Shown: positions 1 to 9,202 of the stretch, one piece after another
Position numbering within the stretch: position 1 is the first letter of the stretch
How the letters are laid out: every line of letters begins with the position of its first letter
Source: Streptoalloteichus hindustanus
GTDB taxonomy: Bacteria; Actinomycetota; Actinomycetes; Mycobacteriales; Pseudonocardiaceae
Direction: 5' to 3'
Length of the DNA stretch: 64,000 nt
NCBI RefSeq assembly: GCF_900129375.1
Contig: NZ_FQVN01000018.1
Location: 1 to 64,000, forward strand
Position numbers and translations under genes: made by a program
The notes under the pieces: model-generated
Told to the model about the DNA's origin: nothing
What the model saw: the letters and a program-made list of their open reading frames with translations, nothing else
Database searches by the model: none

Positions 1-335
1 GAACCAGCGGCCGCCCACTCTACCACCATCCGGCAGGAGCTTGGTTCGCGGCTCTCCAGCGCTCCGGCCCCCGTTTCGGAGTCCGTTCCGCGCTGGCAGA
101 GAGAAATTTACGCGCGGTCCACCACCAGGTCAAATCGCCTGGTCAGCGAGTTGGCCACGCCGGCCCATCGCGCAAAACCGCTGTTCAGCGGCACGCGTCG
201 AACACGACCGACGCTAGTGGAGAAGCTCTGTGATCGCAGTGTGATGGCCGTCACCTCCGAGAACACGCGTGGAGGGGGCGAGAGTCGGTCTGTGGACGGA
301 CGCGTGGCCCGGTTTGTGCTCGGTACGTTGCCGAC
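1..335. other. Gene-free upstream region
   Basis: I see no convincing gene here. Short open frames exist on both strands, but their composition is that of shadow frames and none has a good ribosome site. The segment probably holds the promoter of the ABC transporter operon that begins at 336. I could not fix a -35/-10 pair with confidence. Confidence 0.5.
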
Positions 336-953
336 ATGCTGGAAGTCGAGGGGGTAGTCCGGCGGTTCGGCGAGAAGGCCGTGCTGGACGGGGTCAGCTT
401 CCGGGTCGAGCCGGGCGAGGCCGTGGTCCTCACCGGTCCCAACGGCGCGGGCAAGACAACGCTCCTGCGCTGCGTCGTGGGTTCGGACAAGCCCGACGCC
501 GGCGCCGTCCGGCTGAACGGCCGGGTGGTCGACGAGGCCGACCCCCTGGTGCGCGCCGCGATGGCGGTGGCGTTGGACGACGTCGACTTCTTCCCCGACC
601 TCGCCGTCGTCGAGCACCTGGACCTGCTCGCCAGGGCGCACGGGGTCGACGAGCCCGAGGTGCTCGTCGACGAGGTGCTGGAGGAGCTCGGCCTGGAGGG
701 CGCGGCCGCCCAGCTCCCGGTGACCCTGTCCTCCGGGCAGCGGCAGCGGCTCGCGCTGGCCTCCTGTCTGGTCCGCCCGCGCCGGCTGCTCGTGCTCGAC
801 GAGCCGGAGCAGCGGCTGGACGTCGCCGGCCGCCGGTGGTTGGCGGAGCGCCTGTTGGCGGAGAAGGCCGACGGGGTGTCGGTGGTGATGGCCTGCCACG
901 ACCCGGACCTGGCCGACGCGGTCGCCGACCGTCGGGTCGAGGTGGGCGGATGA
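336..953 (+). CDS. ABC transporter ATP-binding protein
   Basis: This is a 205-residue nucleotide-binding subunit of an ABC transporter, acting at the inner face of the membrane. It shows Walker A GPNGAGKTT (residues 34-42), the signature LSSGQRQRL (131-139), Walker B LLVLDEPE (151-158) and the switch histidine H188. It is short for the family (a single core domain with no regulatory C-terminus), as in small two-gene exporters. Its stop overlaps the next start as ATGA, so the membrane protein that follows is translationally coupled and is the likely partner. The substrate cannot be told from sequence. Confidence 0.9.
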   Translation: MLEVEGVVRRFGEKAVLDGVSFRVEPGEAVVLTGPNGAGKTTLLRCVVGSDKPDAGAVRLNGRVVDEADPLVRAAMAVALDDVDFFPDLAVVEHLDLLARAHGVDEPEVLVDEVLEELGLEGAAAQLPVTLSSGQRQRLALASCLVRPRRLLVLDEPEQRLDVAGRRWLAERLLAEKADGVSVVMACHDPDLADAVADRRVEVGG

Positions 954-2437
954 CGGCGGTCGCGCCGGCGGTCCTCTCCGCGCGGGATCTCCGTCAGTCG
1001 CTGCGCACCGCGCGCCGGGCGGCACACCCGGCGAAGCGCTTCGTCGGGCTGGTCACGGATGTCCTCCCCTATGTCGTGATCGTCGGCGGGCTCGTCGTGC
1101 AGTCCGTGCGCCGCCTCGCCGAACTGTCCGGGGCGCAGGTCGGGCAGACCCATGCCGCGGGAGGCGCGTGGCTGCTGGTCGCCGGGCTGGTGCTCCTGTT
1201 GGCCGGGGCGCTTCGCGTGCTGGGGGCGCTCGGGCCGGTCTCGGCCGGGCGGCCCATGCTGACCTGGGTCCTCTCCACGCCCGTTGACCGGCGTGGGCTT
1301 CTCTCCACGCGGTTCTCGGCTGGCGCCCTCGGGTCCGCCGTGCCGGGGGCGGCGTTGTTCACCGCGGTCGCGCTGACCGATCACCTGCCCGTGGCGCTGG
1401 TCGCCTGGTCCGCCGTGTTGGGCGCCCTGGTCGGGGTGGCCATGTATGCGGCGATGGTGCTTCTGGAGGCGGGTGGCCAGGCGGAGAGGGTGTCGCGGCG
1501 GGGCAGCGCGGCGCTCGCGGGAGTCGCCGTGCTGTTGGCCCTCATCCCGGTGTCGGCCCCGCTCACCGGTTGGCGTCCGGACGTCCCTCCGGCGGAGCCG
1601 CTGCTCTACGTCGGGGTGCCGTTGGTCGCCGTCGTCGCCGCGGCGGTGCTGGTGTCCGCGCACCGCGCCCTCGGCAGGTTGAGCAGGGGGGTGCTCGGCG
1701 CCGGTGGTGATCTGACGATGGTCACGGTCACCTCGGTCGCGTGGATGGATCTCTCGTTGCTGACCGGGACGCTGGAGTTCCGCCGGTTGCGGCGGATCGC
1801 GACGGTGCGGAGCCGGCGCGGTGGTGGCCGGGGTGTCTCGGTGCTGCTGTGGTCGGAGCTGCGCCGGTTGGTGCGGATGCCCGGCGCGGTGGCGGGATGG
1901 GTGGCGTTGGCCCTCGTTCCCTACGCGGCGAAGGTGGTGGTGTCGTCGACGTGGGTCCTGCCGCTGCAACTGGTGGCTGGCGCCCTCGCGGTCTCGCGGT
2001 TGACGGCTGGTCTTCGTGCCATCAACGGCCGGACGGGCCTGCGGCGCATGCTGCCGTTCGGGGACCGCGCGCTGCGCCTGCTGCACTGCGTCGTGCCGGT
2101 GGTGGCGGCGCTGGTCTGGGCCGGCGCGACGGTGCCGGCCGTGGTCGTGGCGCTCGACGCCGACCGGGCGACGGCCGCGTTCCTGCTGCTGGCCGTCGCG
2201 GCGACGGCGGGCGCCGGCGCGATGCGGTCGGCGATCCGGCCACCGCTCGTGTACGACGTGCCCACGGTGAGCTCCCCGTTCGGGGATCTGCCGATCGGGC
2301 TGATCCAACAGGTGTTGCGCGGCCCGGACCTGGTCGTGGGGCTGGCCCTGCTGGCGCTCGCCGGGCTGCCGCCGGTCGCGCTCGCCGTCGTCGCGGTCGC
2401 CGCGCTCCTCGGAACTGTCCTGACGAGGAGCAAGTAA
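950..2437 (+). CDS. Polytopic membrane protein, DUF6297-like ABC permease
   Basis: This 495-residue protein has many Ala/Val/Leu membrane segments, beginning with a helix around residues 35-50. It contains a segment reading STPVDRRGLLSTRFSAG that I associate with the actinobacterial DUF6297 permease family (recalled, not searched). The ATG at 950 overlaps the stop of the ATPase gene (ATGA), so the two form one operon and presumably one transporter. No classical ABC-2 permease motif is visible. The family call is moderate and the membrane-partner role is an inference from context. Confidence 0.75.
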   Translation: MTAVAPAVLSARDLRQSLRTARRAAHPAKRFVGLVTDVLPYVVIVGGLVVQSVRRLAELSGAQVGQTHAAGGAWLLVAGLVLLLAGALRVLGALGPVSAGRPMLTWVLSTPVDRRGLLSTRFSAGALGSAVPGAALFTAVALTDHLPVALVAWSAVLGALVGVAMYAAMVLLEAGGQAERVSRRGSAALAGVAVLLALIPVSAPLTGWRPDVPPAEPLLYVGVPLVAVVAAAVLVSAHRALGRLSRGVLGAGGDLTMVTVTSVAWMDLSLLTGTLEFRRLRRIATVRSRRGGGRGVSVLLWSELRRLVRMPGAVAGWVALALVPYAAKVVVSSTWVLPLQLVAGALAVSRLTAGLRAINGRTGLRRMLPFGDRALRLLHCVVPVVAALVWAGATVPAVVVALDADRATAAFLLLAVAATAGAGAMRSAIRPPLVYDVPTVSSPFGDLPIGLIQQVLRGPDLVVGLALLALAGLPPVALAVVAVAALLGTVLTRSK

Positions 2438-2469
2438 CAGAAGCGTTCTCAAGATCGACTAAGCGTCTC

Positions 2470-2847
2470 GTGAACGCCCCTTCGCACGAGTACGGGGAAA
2501 CCGAACTGCCACGTCGGACGGTGTTGACCGCGCTCGGGCTCGCCGCGAGCGCGGTCGTCGTCGGTGTGCTCACCATGTCGGCGCTGCCCAAGGTGCGGGA
2601 CGGGGCGCCGGTCAGACCGGGCTCCGTGGTGCCCGTCAACGGCGCGGGCGGCGGTGCGCGCCTGGACTCCGACGCCATCTGGTCGGGGGTGACGAGCACG
2701 AGCGCGACGACACCGGACGCGACTCCGAGCCGGACACCGCGCGGCGGCCGGCACGGGGACGACGGACACCGGGGTCGGGAGCACCACCGGCGCGGGCACG
2801 ATCGCGACGGGCACGAGCAGGACGGGTACGACCAGGACGACGACTGA
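2470..2847 (+). CDS. Small membrane-anchored protein with His/Asp-rich tail
   Basis: This is a 125-residue protein of unknown family starting at GTG. After about 18 residues it has one hydrophobic helix (about residues 19-44), then a Thr/Ser/Pro-rich linker, and it ends in a tail of roughly 35 residues made almost entirely of Gly, His, Asp, Arg and Glu. A single-pass protein with the tail outside is likely. The tail could bind metal ions such as zinc or nickel, but that is inference. It starts 32 bases after the permease stop and may be the last gene of the ABC operon. Confidence 0.6.
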   Translation: MNAPSHEYGETELPRRTVLTALGLAASAVVVGVLTMSALPKVRDGAPVRPGSVVPVNGAGGGARLDSDAIWSGVTSTSATTPDATPSRTPRGGRHGDDGHRGREHHRRGHDRDGHEQDGYDQDDD

Positions 2848-2865
2848 GCCGCCCCTCGCCTCTTC

Positions 2866-3126
2866 TCAGCCGGGGTGGGCGCCGACGGTGTCGCGGATCT
2901 GCTGGCCGAGGGTGTCCGCGCCCTTCCGCGCGCAGTGCGCGCAGCAGAAGAAGCGGCCCTCGACCTCCACTCCGTGGCCGATGATCCGGCACTTGCAGTG
3001 CTCGCACAGCGGGGCGAGCCGCTGGATCGCGCACTCGAACGAGTCGAAGGTGTACTTCTCGCCGGTGATGGTCCTGATCTCGAAGGCCATCCAGTAGTCG
3101 TTGCCGCAGACGTCGCAGGTCGCCAC
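2866..3126 (-). CDS. Small zinc-ribbon protein
   Basis: This 86-residue protein carries CDVC (residues 4-7), C32, CEHC plus C46 (41-46) and CCAHC (61-65), enough cysteines for one or two zinc sites. It resembles a zinc-ribbon protein widespread in actinobacteria whose function I do not know. The GTG start at 3126 is chosen because GGGAGG lies 7 bases upstream. It is likely cytoplasmic. It is convergent with the preceding operon and lies downstream of the protease gene on the same strand. Confidence 0.75.
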   Translation of the reverse strand: MATCDVCGNDYWMAFEIRTITGEKYTFDSFECAIQRLAPLCEHCKCRIIGHGVEVEGRFFCCAHCARKGADTLGQQIRDTVGAHPG

Positions 3127-3215
3127 GACGCACCTCCCGAACTCATGGCTGGTCACGCATGAGCCAGCCTGCGCAGCGCCCCACGCCCCGGCAACCGGAG
3201 CGCGTCCTCCGGGGG

Positions 3216-4196
3216 TCATGCGATCGGTGCCGTCCCCGGCCCCGCCGGTCCCCCCGGGCCCGTCGGGGGCACCGGGGGCGGCGGTGGCGGGAGCTCGGCG
3301 GCGCGGCGGAGCGCCACCAGCCAGGCCAGGCCCACGAGTGCCACGACCACCAGCCCGATCCAGTTGAGCAGGGTGAACAGGTGCACCTGGGCCGGCGACG
3401 GCCGGGGCAGGTAGCCCAGCTGGAGCAGGCGGTACTGGTAGCTGGTGCCGGTGAGGACCATGGTCAACAACACCGCGATGCCGTGCATCGAGTCCCACAG
3501 CGCGTGCAGCGCCGCGACCGCGAGGTAGGTCCACGCCACGCCCGCCGTGATCCGCCACCGCCCCGCGCCGCTCGCCGCGAACAGCACCCCGCCGGCGATC
3601 GCCGTCCACAGCCCGTGGCCGACCGGCGCGAGCAGGCCGCGCAGGATCTCGGTCTCGACCAGGGCGCGCAGGTCCAGCCCGCGCACCGTGATCAACGCGT
3701 TGAGCGCGTAGCCGGCGCTCTCGAAGGCGGCGAAGCCGAAGCCCACGGACGCGCCGAGCACCAGCCCGTCGCGCAGCGAGCGGCGCCGGAGGTGGCGGGC
3801 GACGTAGGCCAGGGCGAGCAGCTTGACCAGTTCCTCGATGAGCCCGACGCCGACGTACATCCACGGCGAGGGCGCGAGCAGGTAGGTCTCCAGCAGGGAG
3901 GCCGCGAGCACGCCGAGCACGCCGCCGACGAAGAACGCCTGGGCGACGACCGGCAGCGTCAGCTCTCCGCCGCCACCGTGGGCGAAGGCCCAGGCCACGT
4001 AGGTGACCGGCAGCAGGAAGCTGCCCAGCAGGACGAGCGTGGGGACGAGGTTGGTGTTGCCGGTGAGGAGGGTGACCAGCACGGTGAGCACCCACAGCGC
4101 GAGGCCCGCGGTGAAGATGGTCAGCCACGCCCTGGGCTGCGCCGGCGTCGTGGGCGGCGGGATGGGCGGGCTCGCTCCTGCCCCGTAGGCGCTCAT
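3216..4196 (-). CDS. PrsW family intramembrane metalloprotease
   Basis: This is a 326-residue polytopic protein of the PrsW (M82) family, membrane-embedded zinc proteases best known for site-1 cleavage of anti-sigma factors. The family motifs are visible: EELVK (residues 121-125), FAAFE (about 155-159), GHGLWTA with H194, and HALWD (231-235). The N-terminus is short and cytoplasmic. The C-terminal tail is Pro/Gly-rich and low complexity. No sigma/anti-sigma pair lies beside it, so its substrate is unknown. The Zn-ribbon gene follows on the same strand 89 bases away. Confidence 0.9.
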   Translation of the reverse strand: MSAYGAGASPPIPPPTTPAQPRAWLTIFTAGLALWVLTVLVTLLTGNTNLVPTLVLLGSFLLPVTYVAWAFAHGGGGELTLPVVAQAFFVGGVLGVLAASLLETYLLAPSPWMYVGVGLIEELVKLLALAYVARHLRRRSLRDGLVLGASVGFGFAAFESAGYALNALITVRGLDLRALVETEILRGLLAPVGHGLWTAIAGGVLFAASGAGRWRITAGVAWTYLAVAALHALWDSMHGIAVLLTMVLTGTSYQYRLLQLGYLPRPSPAQVHLFTLLNWIGLVVVALVGLAWLVALRRAAELPPPPPPVPPTGPGGPAGPGTAPIA

Positions 4197-4275
4197 GCGG
4201 TCCTCCGCTGCGGTGGTCGCTGGCAGCCGGAAGCTAACGCGGCCGGGCGCGGCACGCGCGCCGACCGACGGCGGG

Positions 4276-4758
4276 TCAGGCGGCGCCGTCCACGACGCGC
4301 CGGGCGCCGAGCGGCGCGTCGAGCCGCACGACGGCCGCCCGGAGCTCGGCGATCTCGACGCAGGCGGTGTCGGCCCTGGCCGGGTCGTGTCCCTGGTGGA
4401 CGGTCACGACCACCTCCGCGGGGCCCTGGCGCACGTCGACGTGGTCGAGCACGTGGCAGGGCTCGATCCCGGACCAGAAGCTGACCCGCAGGGCCGATCC
4501 GCCGTCGACCGGCTCGACCTGGTGCCACTGGATCGGGTGGACGTTGGCCTGCCCCGGTCGGGGGCTGACCGTGCGGGGCGCCCCGCTCGGCGGGCCGGCC
4601 GTCGTCGTCGCCGAGGAGCTGGTCGGCCGGCCGGGTTCGATGTCGGACGGCGGCGAGGCCGGGCGCTGCCCGCAGGCCGTGACCAGCGCCAACGCCGTCC
4701 CGCACAGCACGGCGACGCGGAATCGGGTGCGACTGTCGCACAGAGGAGTCAGGTTCAT
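4276..4758 (-). CDS. Predicted lipoprotein of unknown function
   Basis: This 160-residue protein has a signal peptide whose lipobox reads LVTAC near residue 30, followed by a Ser/Thr/Pro-rich linker typical of actinobacterial lipoproteins. A globular domain of about 100 residues then contains two cysteines that could form a disulfide. It would be anchored on the outer face of the membrane. The ATG at 4758 is supported by GGGAG 7 bases upstream. I do not recognise the domain. It is divergent from the ceramidase-like gene. Confidence 0.7.
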   Translation of the reverse strand: MNLTPLCDSRTRFRVAVLCGTALALVTACGQRPASPPSDIEPGRPTSSSATTTAGPPSGAPRTVSPRPGQANVHPIQWHQVEPVDGGSALRVSFWSGIEPCHVLDHVDVRQGPAEVVVTVHQGHDPARADTACVEIAELRAAVVRLDAPLGARRVVDGAA

Positions 4759-4819
4759 GACGATCTCCCGGATCGTGACGTCGTCTCCACCCACGGGACG
4801 GTGCGGGGCGGGAGGATCG

Positions 4820-5551
4820 TTGCGCGAGGTGGACGACGTGGACTGGACGGACCAGATCGACTCCTACTGCGAGCGGACCGGGCCGGGGCTGCTCGCGGAG
4901 CCGGTGAACGCGGTCAGCAACCTGGCGTTCCTGGTGGCCGCGTTCGCCGTGTGGCGGTCGCTGCAGCGGGCGGGGCGGCCGATCCCGGCCAGCCTGCGGG
5001 CGCTGGTGGCGCTGGTCGCGGTGATCGGCCTGGGCAGCGGGGCGTTCCACACCTTCGCGACGGTGTGGGCCAGCGCGGCCGACGTGCTGCCCATCTCCGC
5101 GTTCATGGTCTTCTACCTGGTCTGCTACCTGCACTGGTTCTGGGGAGTGCGGTGGGGCTGGGCGTGGTGGTCGGTCCCGGCGTTCGTGCTGTTCTCGTTG
5201 ACGGTGACCACCCTGGTGACGGTGACGCTGGGCGGTCAGCGGGGGTCGACCGGCTACGTTCCGGCGCTGGCCGTGTTGGCCGGGGCCGGCGTCGCGCTGC
5301 TCAACTCGGACCGGACGCTGCGGCGGTGCGCGTACCTGCTCGTGGGCGCGGCGGGGTTGTTCACGGTGTCCCTCGCGCTGCGGACCCTCGACGAACCGCT
5401 CTGCGCCGCGCTGCCCCTCGGCACGCACTTCCTGTGGCACGTGCTCAACGCGATGGTGCTGTACCTGGTGTGTCAGGCGTTGGTGCTCCGATGGTCACGA
5501 CTGGGCGACACTCCGCCCTCACGGAGCGTGCCGCACAGCCCGGAACGGTGA
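4820..5551 (+). CDS. Ceramidase-like membrane protein
   Basis: This is a polytopic protein of about 243 residues with the arrangement of the alkaline-ceramidase/PAQR-like superfamily: an N-terminal DSYCER segment, EPVNAVSNL before the first helix, GAFHTFATVWAS with a conserved His, and a late HFLWHVLNA with further His residues. In characterised relatives these residues bind zinc and hydrolyse an amide in a lipid. The substrate here is unknown. The start is uncertain: TTG at 4820 sits 4 bases after GGGAGG, GTG at 4829 is 13 bases after it, and an ATG at 4757 would overlap the divergent lipoprotein start. Confidence 0.8.
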   Translation: MREVDDVDWTDQIDSYCERTGPGLLAEPVNAVSNLAFLVAAFAVWRSLQRAGRPIPASLRALVALVAVIGLGSGAFHTFATVWASAADVLPISAFMVFYLVCYLHWFWGVRWGWAWWSVPAFVLFSLTVTTLVTVTLGGQRGSTGYVPALAVLAGAGVALLNSDRTLRRCAYLLVGAAGLFTVSLALRTLDEPLCAALPLGTHFLWHVLNAMVLYLVCQALVLRWSRLGDTPPSRSVPHSPER

Positions 5552-5775
5552 CCTCCCCCGAGGGGGTTAGTACTCCGGCGGGATGACACCGCCTCCGACC
5601 GAAGTCTGATCACCGCCTGTCCCGCTGCCCCCGGGGTCCCAAGGCCGAACCGGACCTCGGGGCGATGTCCGGGCACCGCCGCGCTGCCTACCTTCGTGCT
5701 GTCATCGCGGCCGGGTCCGCGGGGCCGCCTCCGCCCGACGTTCGGGCAGCTCGGAATCTGGAAGTGGGAACACGC

Positions 5776-6546
5776 ATGTCTGCAACGCTGTCCGGCATCG
5801 GCACTGTCGGCGCCGCGGGTACCAGGACCGCTGTCGCGGCGCGTCAGCTCGTGAAGGTGTACGGCAAGGGCGAGGCCGAGGTCCGCGCGCTGGACGGGGT
5901 GAGCGTCGACTTCGCCGCCGGCCAGTTCACCGCGATCATGGGTCCGTCCGGCTCCGGCAAGTCCACGCTGATGCACTGCCTCGCCGGTCTAGACACGGTC
6001 GACGCGGGCAGCGTGCACATCGGGCAGACCGAGCTGACCAAGCAGTCCGACAAGGGCCTGACCAAGCTGCGCCGGGACAAGATCGGCTTCATCTTCCAGT
6101 CGTTCAACCTGCTGCCGACGCTGACCGCGGAGCAGAACATCCTGCTCGGCCTCCAGCTCGCCGGGCGCAAGCCGGACCCGGCCTGGTTCGACAACATCGT
6201 CACCGTCACCGGCCTGCGGCAGCGGCTGGGCCACAAGCCCAACCAGCTCTCCGGCGGCCAGCAGCAGCGCGTGGCCTGCGCCCGCGCGCTGGTGGCCAAG
6301 CCGGACGTGGTCTTCGCCGACGAGCCGACCGGCAACCTGGACTCGAAGTCGGGCGCCGAGGTGCTGAACTTCCTGCAGACCTCGGTCCGCCAGCTGAACC
6401 AGACCGTGATCATGGTGACGCACGACCCGGTGGCCGCCTCCTACGCCGACCGCGTCGTGCTGCTGGCCGACGGCCGCCTCGCCGGCGAGATCCACCGGCC
6501 GACCGCCGACTCCGTGCTGGCCGCCATGAAGAACCTGGGGGCCTGA
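5776..6546 (+). CDS. ABC transporter ATP-binding protein (LolD/MacB type)
   Basis: This 256-residue ATPase is of the type that drives FtsX-like permeases. It has Walker A GPSGSGKST (residues 56-64), a Q-loop at FQSFNLLP (about 107-114), the signature LSGGQQQR (158-165), Walker B VVFADEPT (178-185) and H216. The MacB/LolD hallmark TGNLDSKSG follows Walker B. The large permease begins 4 bases after the stop, so they are one operon. Such pairs usually perform mechanotransmission (lipoprotein, peptide or antibiotic efflux) rather than simple pore transport. A possible -10 (TACCTT, 5689-5694) lies upstream. Confidence 0.92.
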   Translation: MSATLSGIGTVGAAGTRTAVAARQLVKVYGKGEAEVRALDGVSVDFAAGQFTAIMGPSGSGKSTLMHCLAGLDTVDAGSVHIGQTELTKQSDKGLTKLRRDKIGFIFQSFNLLPTLTAEQNILLGLQLAGRKPDPAWFDNIVTVTGLRQRLGHKPNQLSGGQQQRVACARALVAKPDVVFADEPTGNLDSKSGAEVLNFLQTSVRQLNQTVIMVTHDPVAASYADRVVLLADGRLAGEIHRPTADSVLAAMKNLGA

Positions 6547-6550
6547 CGCG

Positions 6551-9100
6551 ATGCTGCGCGCCACCCTCGCGGGCATCAGGGCCCGCACGATGCGGTTGCT
6601 GCTGTCCTCCATCGCGATCGTGCTCGGTGTCGCGTTCGTCAGCGGCACCCTGGTGCTCGGCGACGCGATGGACGCCCAGACCAAGGACAACTTCGCGCGC
6701 GACACGCGCAACGTCGACGTGAAGGTGGAGCTCGGCTCGGTCCCCAAGGACCAGCCGACGACGTTCACCCGGGAACAGGTCGACGCCGTGCGCAAGGTGC
6801 CCGGCGTGACCGCGGCCGAGGGGCGCGAGTACGTCCCGGTGCCGATGGTGCGGGCCAACGGCAAGGCGCGGATGGCCATCGGCGTCCCGATGGTGCGGGA
6901 GACCAAGCTCCTGCCGGTCGACCTCAAGAACGGCCGGTTCCCGCAGCGGGACGACGAGATCACCCTCGACAAGCGCACGGCGACCAACGAGAAGATCTCG
7001 GTGGGCCAGCAGGTCGAGCTGGTGGACAAGAACGACCAGCGGCGGAAGCTCACCGTCGTCGGCATCTACGAGCGCGGCGTCTCCGCCAGCTCGCTCTACA
7101 TGGTCGACCAGGTCATCACGACGCGGAACGCGCTGCTGTCGCTGGTCCCCGACGCCCCGGGCGCCTACGAGATCGTGGCCTCCGCCGCGCCGGGCGTGAA
7201 CCACGCCGACCTCGCCAAGCGGGTCCAGGACTCCCTCGGCAAGCCGTACTTCAAGGCGGTGACCGGCGAGGAGGCCACCAGGAAGGCCCTGGAGTCCTAC
7301 AGCAAGCAGGCGCAGGGCCTCACCACCTTCCTGCTGACGTTCGCGGTGATCGCGCTGGTGGTCGCCTCGATGGTCATCTACAACACGTTCACCATCCTGG
7401 TCGCGCAGCGCACGCGGGAGCTGGCGCTGCTGCGCTGCGTGGGCGCCGACCGGGGCCAGCTGTTCGGCAGCGTGCTGGTCGAGGCGGTGGCCATGGGCCT
7501 GGTCGCCTCGGTGGTCGGCCTCGCCGGCGGCGTGGGCATGGCGGCGGCGCTCCAGGCCGGGATCAACGCCCTGAACGACGCGGACGGCCCGGTGCGGGCC
7601 CCGATCACCGCGACCACGGTGCTCGCCGCGTTCGGGGTGGGCGTGGTCGTGACCGTGCTCTCGGCGGTGCTGCCCGCCCGACGGGCCACCAGGGTGGCGC
7701 CAATCGCGGCCCTGCGGTCGCAGCCGGACAGCCAGGAGGACGTGGCGCGCACCGGCAAGCTGCGGATCGCCGTCATCGCGGTCCTCACCCTGCTCGGCGG
7801 CGGGCTGATCGCCGCCGGCATGAAGGCCACGGGCGACGCCGCGATGATGGTCACGGGCGCCGGCACCATGGCGCTGCTCCTGGCCGTGGTCGCGCTCGGC
7901 CCGATGATCGTGGGCCCGCTCAACCGGGTGCTCGGCGCGCTGCCGGGCGCGTTGTTCGGCGTGCCGGCGAAGCTGGCCGCCGCCAACGCGGGCAGGAGCC
8001 CGAAGCGGACCGCGGCGACGACCGCGGCGCTGATGATCGGCGTGACGATCGTGTCGCTGGTGACCGTGGTGGCGACCTCGGCCAAGAAGAGCGCCAACGA
8101 CATGATCGACCAGCAGTTCCCCGTCGACTACACCGTCGGCTCCACCGTGTACGGGCGCACGCTGCCCCCCGCGGTGGTGGACGCCCTGGCCAAGGCCGAG
8201 GGCGTGGAGCGGGTCTCGCCCGGCTCGAAGGTCTACGCGGAGCTGGCCAGCGGCAACTCCGTCGAGGTCAGCGGCGTGGCCAGGAGCGCCGTCGGCACTT
8301 TGGTCCGCCCGAAGGTCGAGCAGGGCGACCTCGGCAGGCTGGGCGGCGACACCGTCGCGTTGCTCGACAAGACCGCCAAGTCCCTCAACGCCAAGGTCGG
8401 CGACACCATCCCGCTGTCCGTGGCCGACCGCGACGACCGGAACGCCAACCGGAAGCACCAGCTCCGCGTGGTCGCCGTGTACAAGGGCAGGTCGCTGCCG
8501 GACGCCCTCGTCGACCTGGACAGCATCACCCGCCTCGACCCGAAGCACACGGGCTACGACGAGGTCATGGTGGACATGCGGGACGGCGTGAGCCCCACCA
8601 CCGGCAGGGCCGCCGTGGAGAAGGCCCTCGCCGAGTACCCGACGGCCGAGGTCAGCAGCGCGGCCGACGTGAAGAAGGACCTCAACGAGAGCATCGACAC
8701 CGCGCTCGCCGTGGTGTGGGCGCTGATCGGCCTGGCCGTGGTGATCGCCCTGTTCGGCATCGCCAACACGCTGAGCCTGTCGGTGCTGGAGCGCACGAGG
8801 GAGTCCGCGCTGCTGCGGGCGCTGGGGCTCACCAAGGGCCAGCTCCGGTTGATGCTGCTGGTCGAGTCCGTGCTGATGGCCCTCATGGGCGCGCTCCTCG
8901 GCGTGGTGCTGGGCATCGGCTCCGGCTGGGCGCTGACCGCCGCCCTGTCCGGCGAGGACTTCACCATGACCCTGTCGGTGCCGTTCGGCCAGATCGGCGC
9001 GATGCTGCTGGCGGCCCTGGTCGCGGCGATCGTGGCGGCGGTCCTGCCGGCCCGGCGCGCGGCGCGGACGTCGGTGGTCGCGGCGATGGCCGCCGACTGA
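6551..9100 (+). CDS. FtsX-like ABC permease (MacB family, duplicated)
   Basis: This 849-residue permease has an N-terminal helix, a large extracytoplasmic domain, and an FtsX-type bundle of helices around residues 255-400. A second ectodomain and a second FtsX-type bundle (about 715-849) follow. Both bundles contain the family pattern of a helix followed by RTRELALLRCVGADRGQL or RTRESALLRALGLTKGQL, which shows the internal duplication. It pairs with the ATPase just upstream. The substrate is unknown. A strong hairpin terminator follows, so the operon ends here. Confidence 0.92.
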   Translation: MLRATLAGIRARTMRLLLSSIAIVLGVAFVSGTLVLGDAMDAQTKDNFARDTRNVDVKVELGSVPKDQPTTFTREQVDAVRKVPGVTAAEGREYVPVPMVRANGKARMAIGVPMVRETKLLPVDLKNGRFPQRDDEITLDKRTATNEKISVGQQVELVDKNDQRRKLTVVGIYERGVSASSLYMVDQVITTRNALLSLVPDAPGAYEIVASAAPGVNHADLAKRVQDSLGKPYFKAVTGEEATRKALESYSKQAQGLTTFLLTFAVIALVVASMVIYNTFTILVAQRTRELALLRCVGADRGQLFGSVLVEAVAMGLVASVVGLAGGVGMAAALQAGINALNDADGPVRAPITATTVLAAFGVGVVVTVLSAVLPARRATRVAPIAALRSQPDSQEDVARTGKLRIAVIAVLTLLGGGLIAAGMKATGDAAMMVTGAGTMALLLAVVALGPMIVGPLNRVLGALPGALFGVPAKLAAANAGRSPKRTAATTAALMIGVTIVSLVTVVATSAKKSANDMIDQQFPVDYTVGSTVYGRTLPPAVVDALAKAEGVERVSPGSKVYAELASGNSVEVSGVARSAVGTLVRPKVEQGDLGRLGGDTVALLDKTAKSLNAKVGDTIPLSVADRDDRNANRKHQLRVVAVYKGRSLPDALVDLDSITRLDPKHTGYDEVMVDMRDGVSPTTGRAAVEKALAEYPTAEVSSAADVKKDLNESIDTALAVVWALIGLAVVIALFGIANTLSLSVLERTRESALLRALGLTKGQLRLMLLVESVLMALMGALLGVVLGIGSGWALTAALSGEDFTMTLSVPFGQIGAMLLAALVAAIVAAVLPARRAARTSVVAAMAAD

Positions 9101-9161
9101 TCCACGGCCCGGGGCTGGGCCACTGGCCGCGGCCCCGACCGGGCACCACCCATCACACGAC

Positions 9162-9202
9162 GGCGCGGTGGCCGTCCCCGAACCGGGGACGGCCACCGCG
9201 CC
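9162..9202 (+). terminator. Strong hairpin terminator after the FtsX-type operon
   Basis: The arms GGCGCGGTGGCCGTCCCC (9162-9179) and GGGGACGGCCACCGCGCC (9185-9202) pair perfectly over 18 bp around a 5-base loop, and TTTCT follows. It lies 61 bases after the permease stop. Confidence 0.9.

Noticed and set aside
251-2452. Long minus-strand frame across the first ABC operon
   Set aside because: Arg/Gln/His-rich shadow of the plus-strand ATPase and permease genes, which have clear motifs and coupled starts.
4757-4819. ATG 4757 as start of the ceramidase-like protein
   Set aside because: It would overlap the divergent lipoprotein start, and the extra residues look non-coding; the GGGAGG site points to TTG 4820 or GTG 4829.
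6410-9196. Long minus-strand open frame opposite the FtsX-like permease
   Set aside because: Its His/Arg/Gly/Gln composition and lack of motifs mark it as a shadow frame; the plus strand encodes a complete permease.
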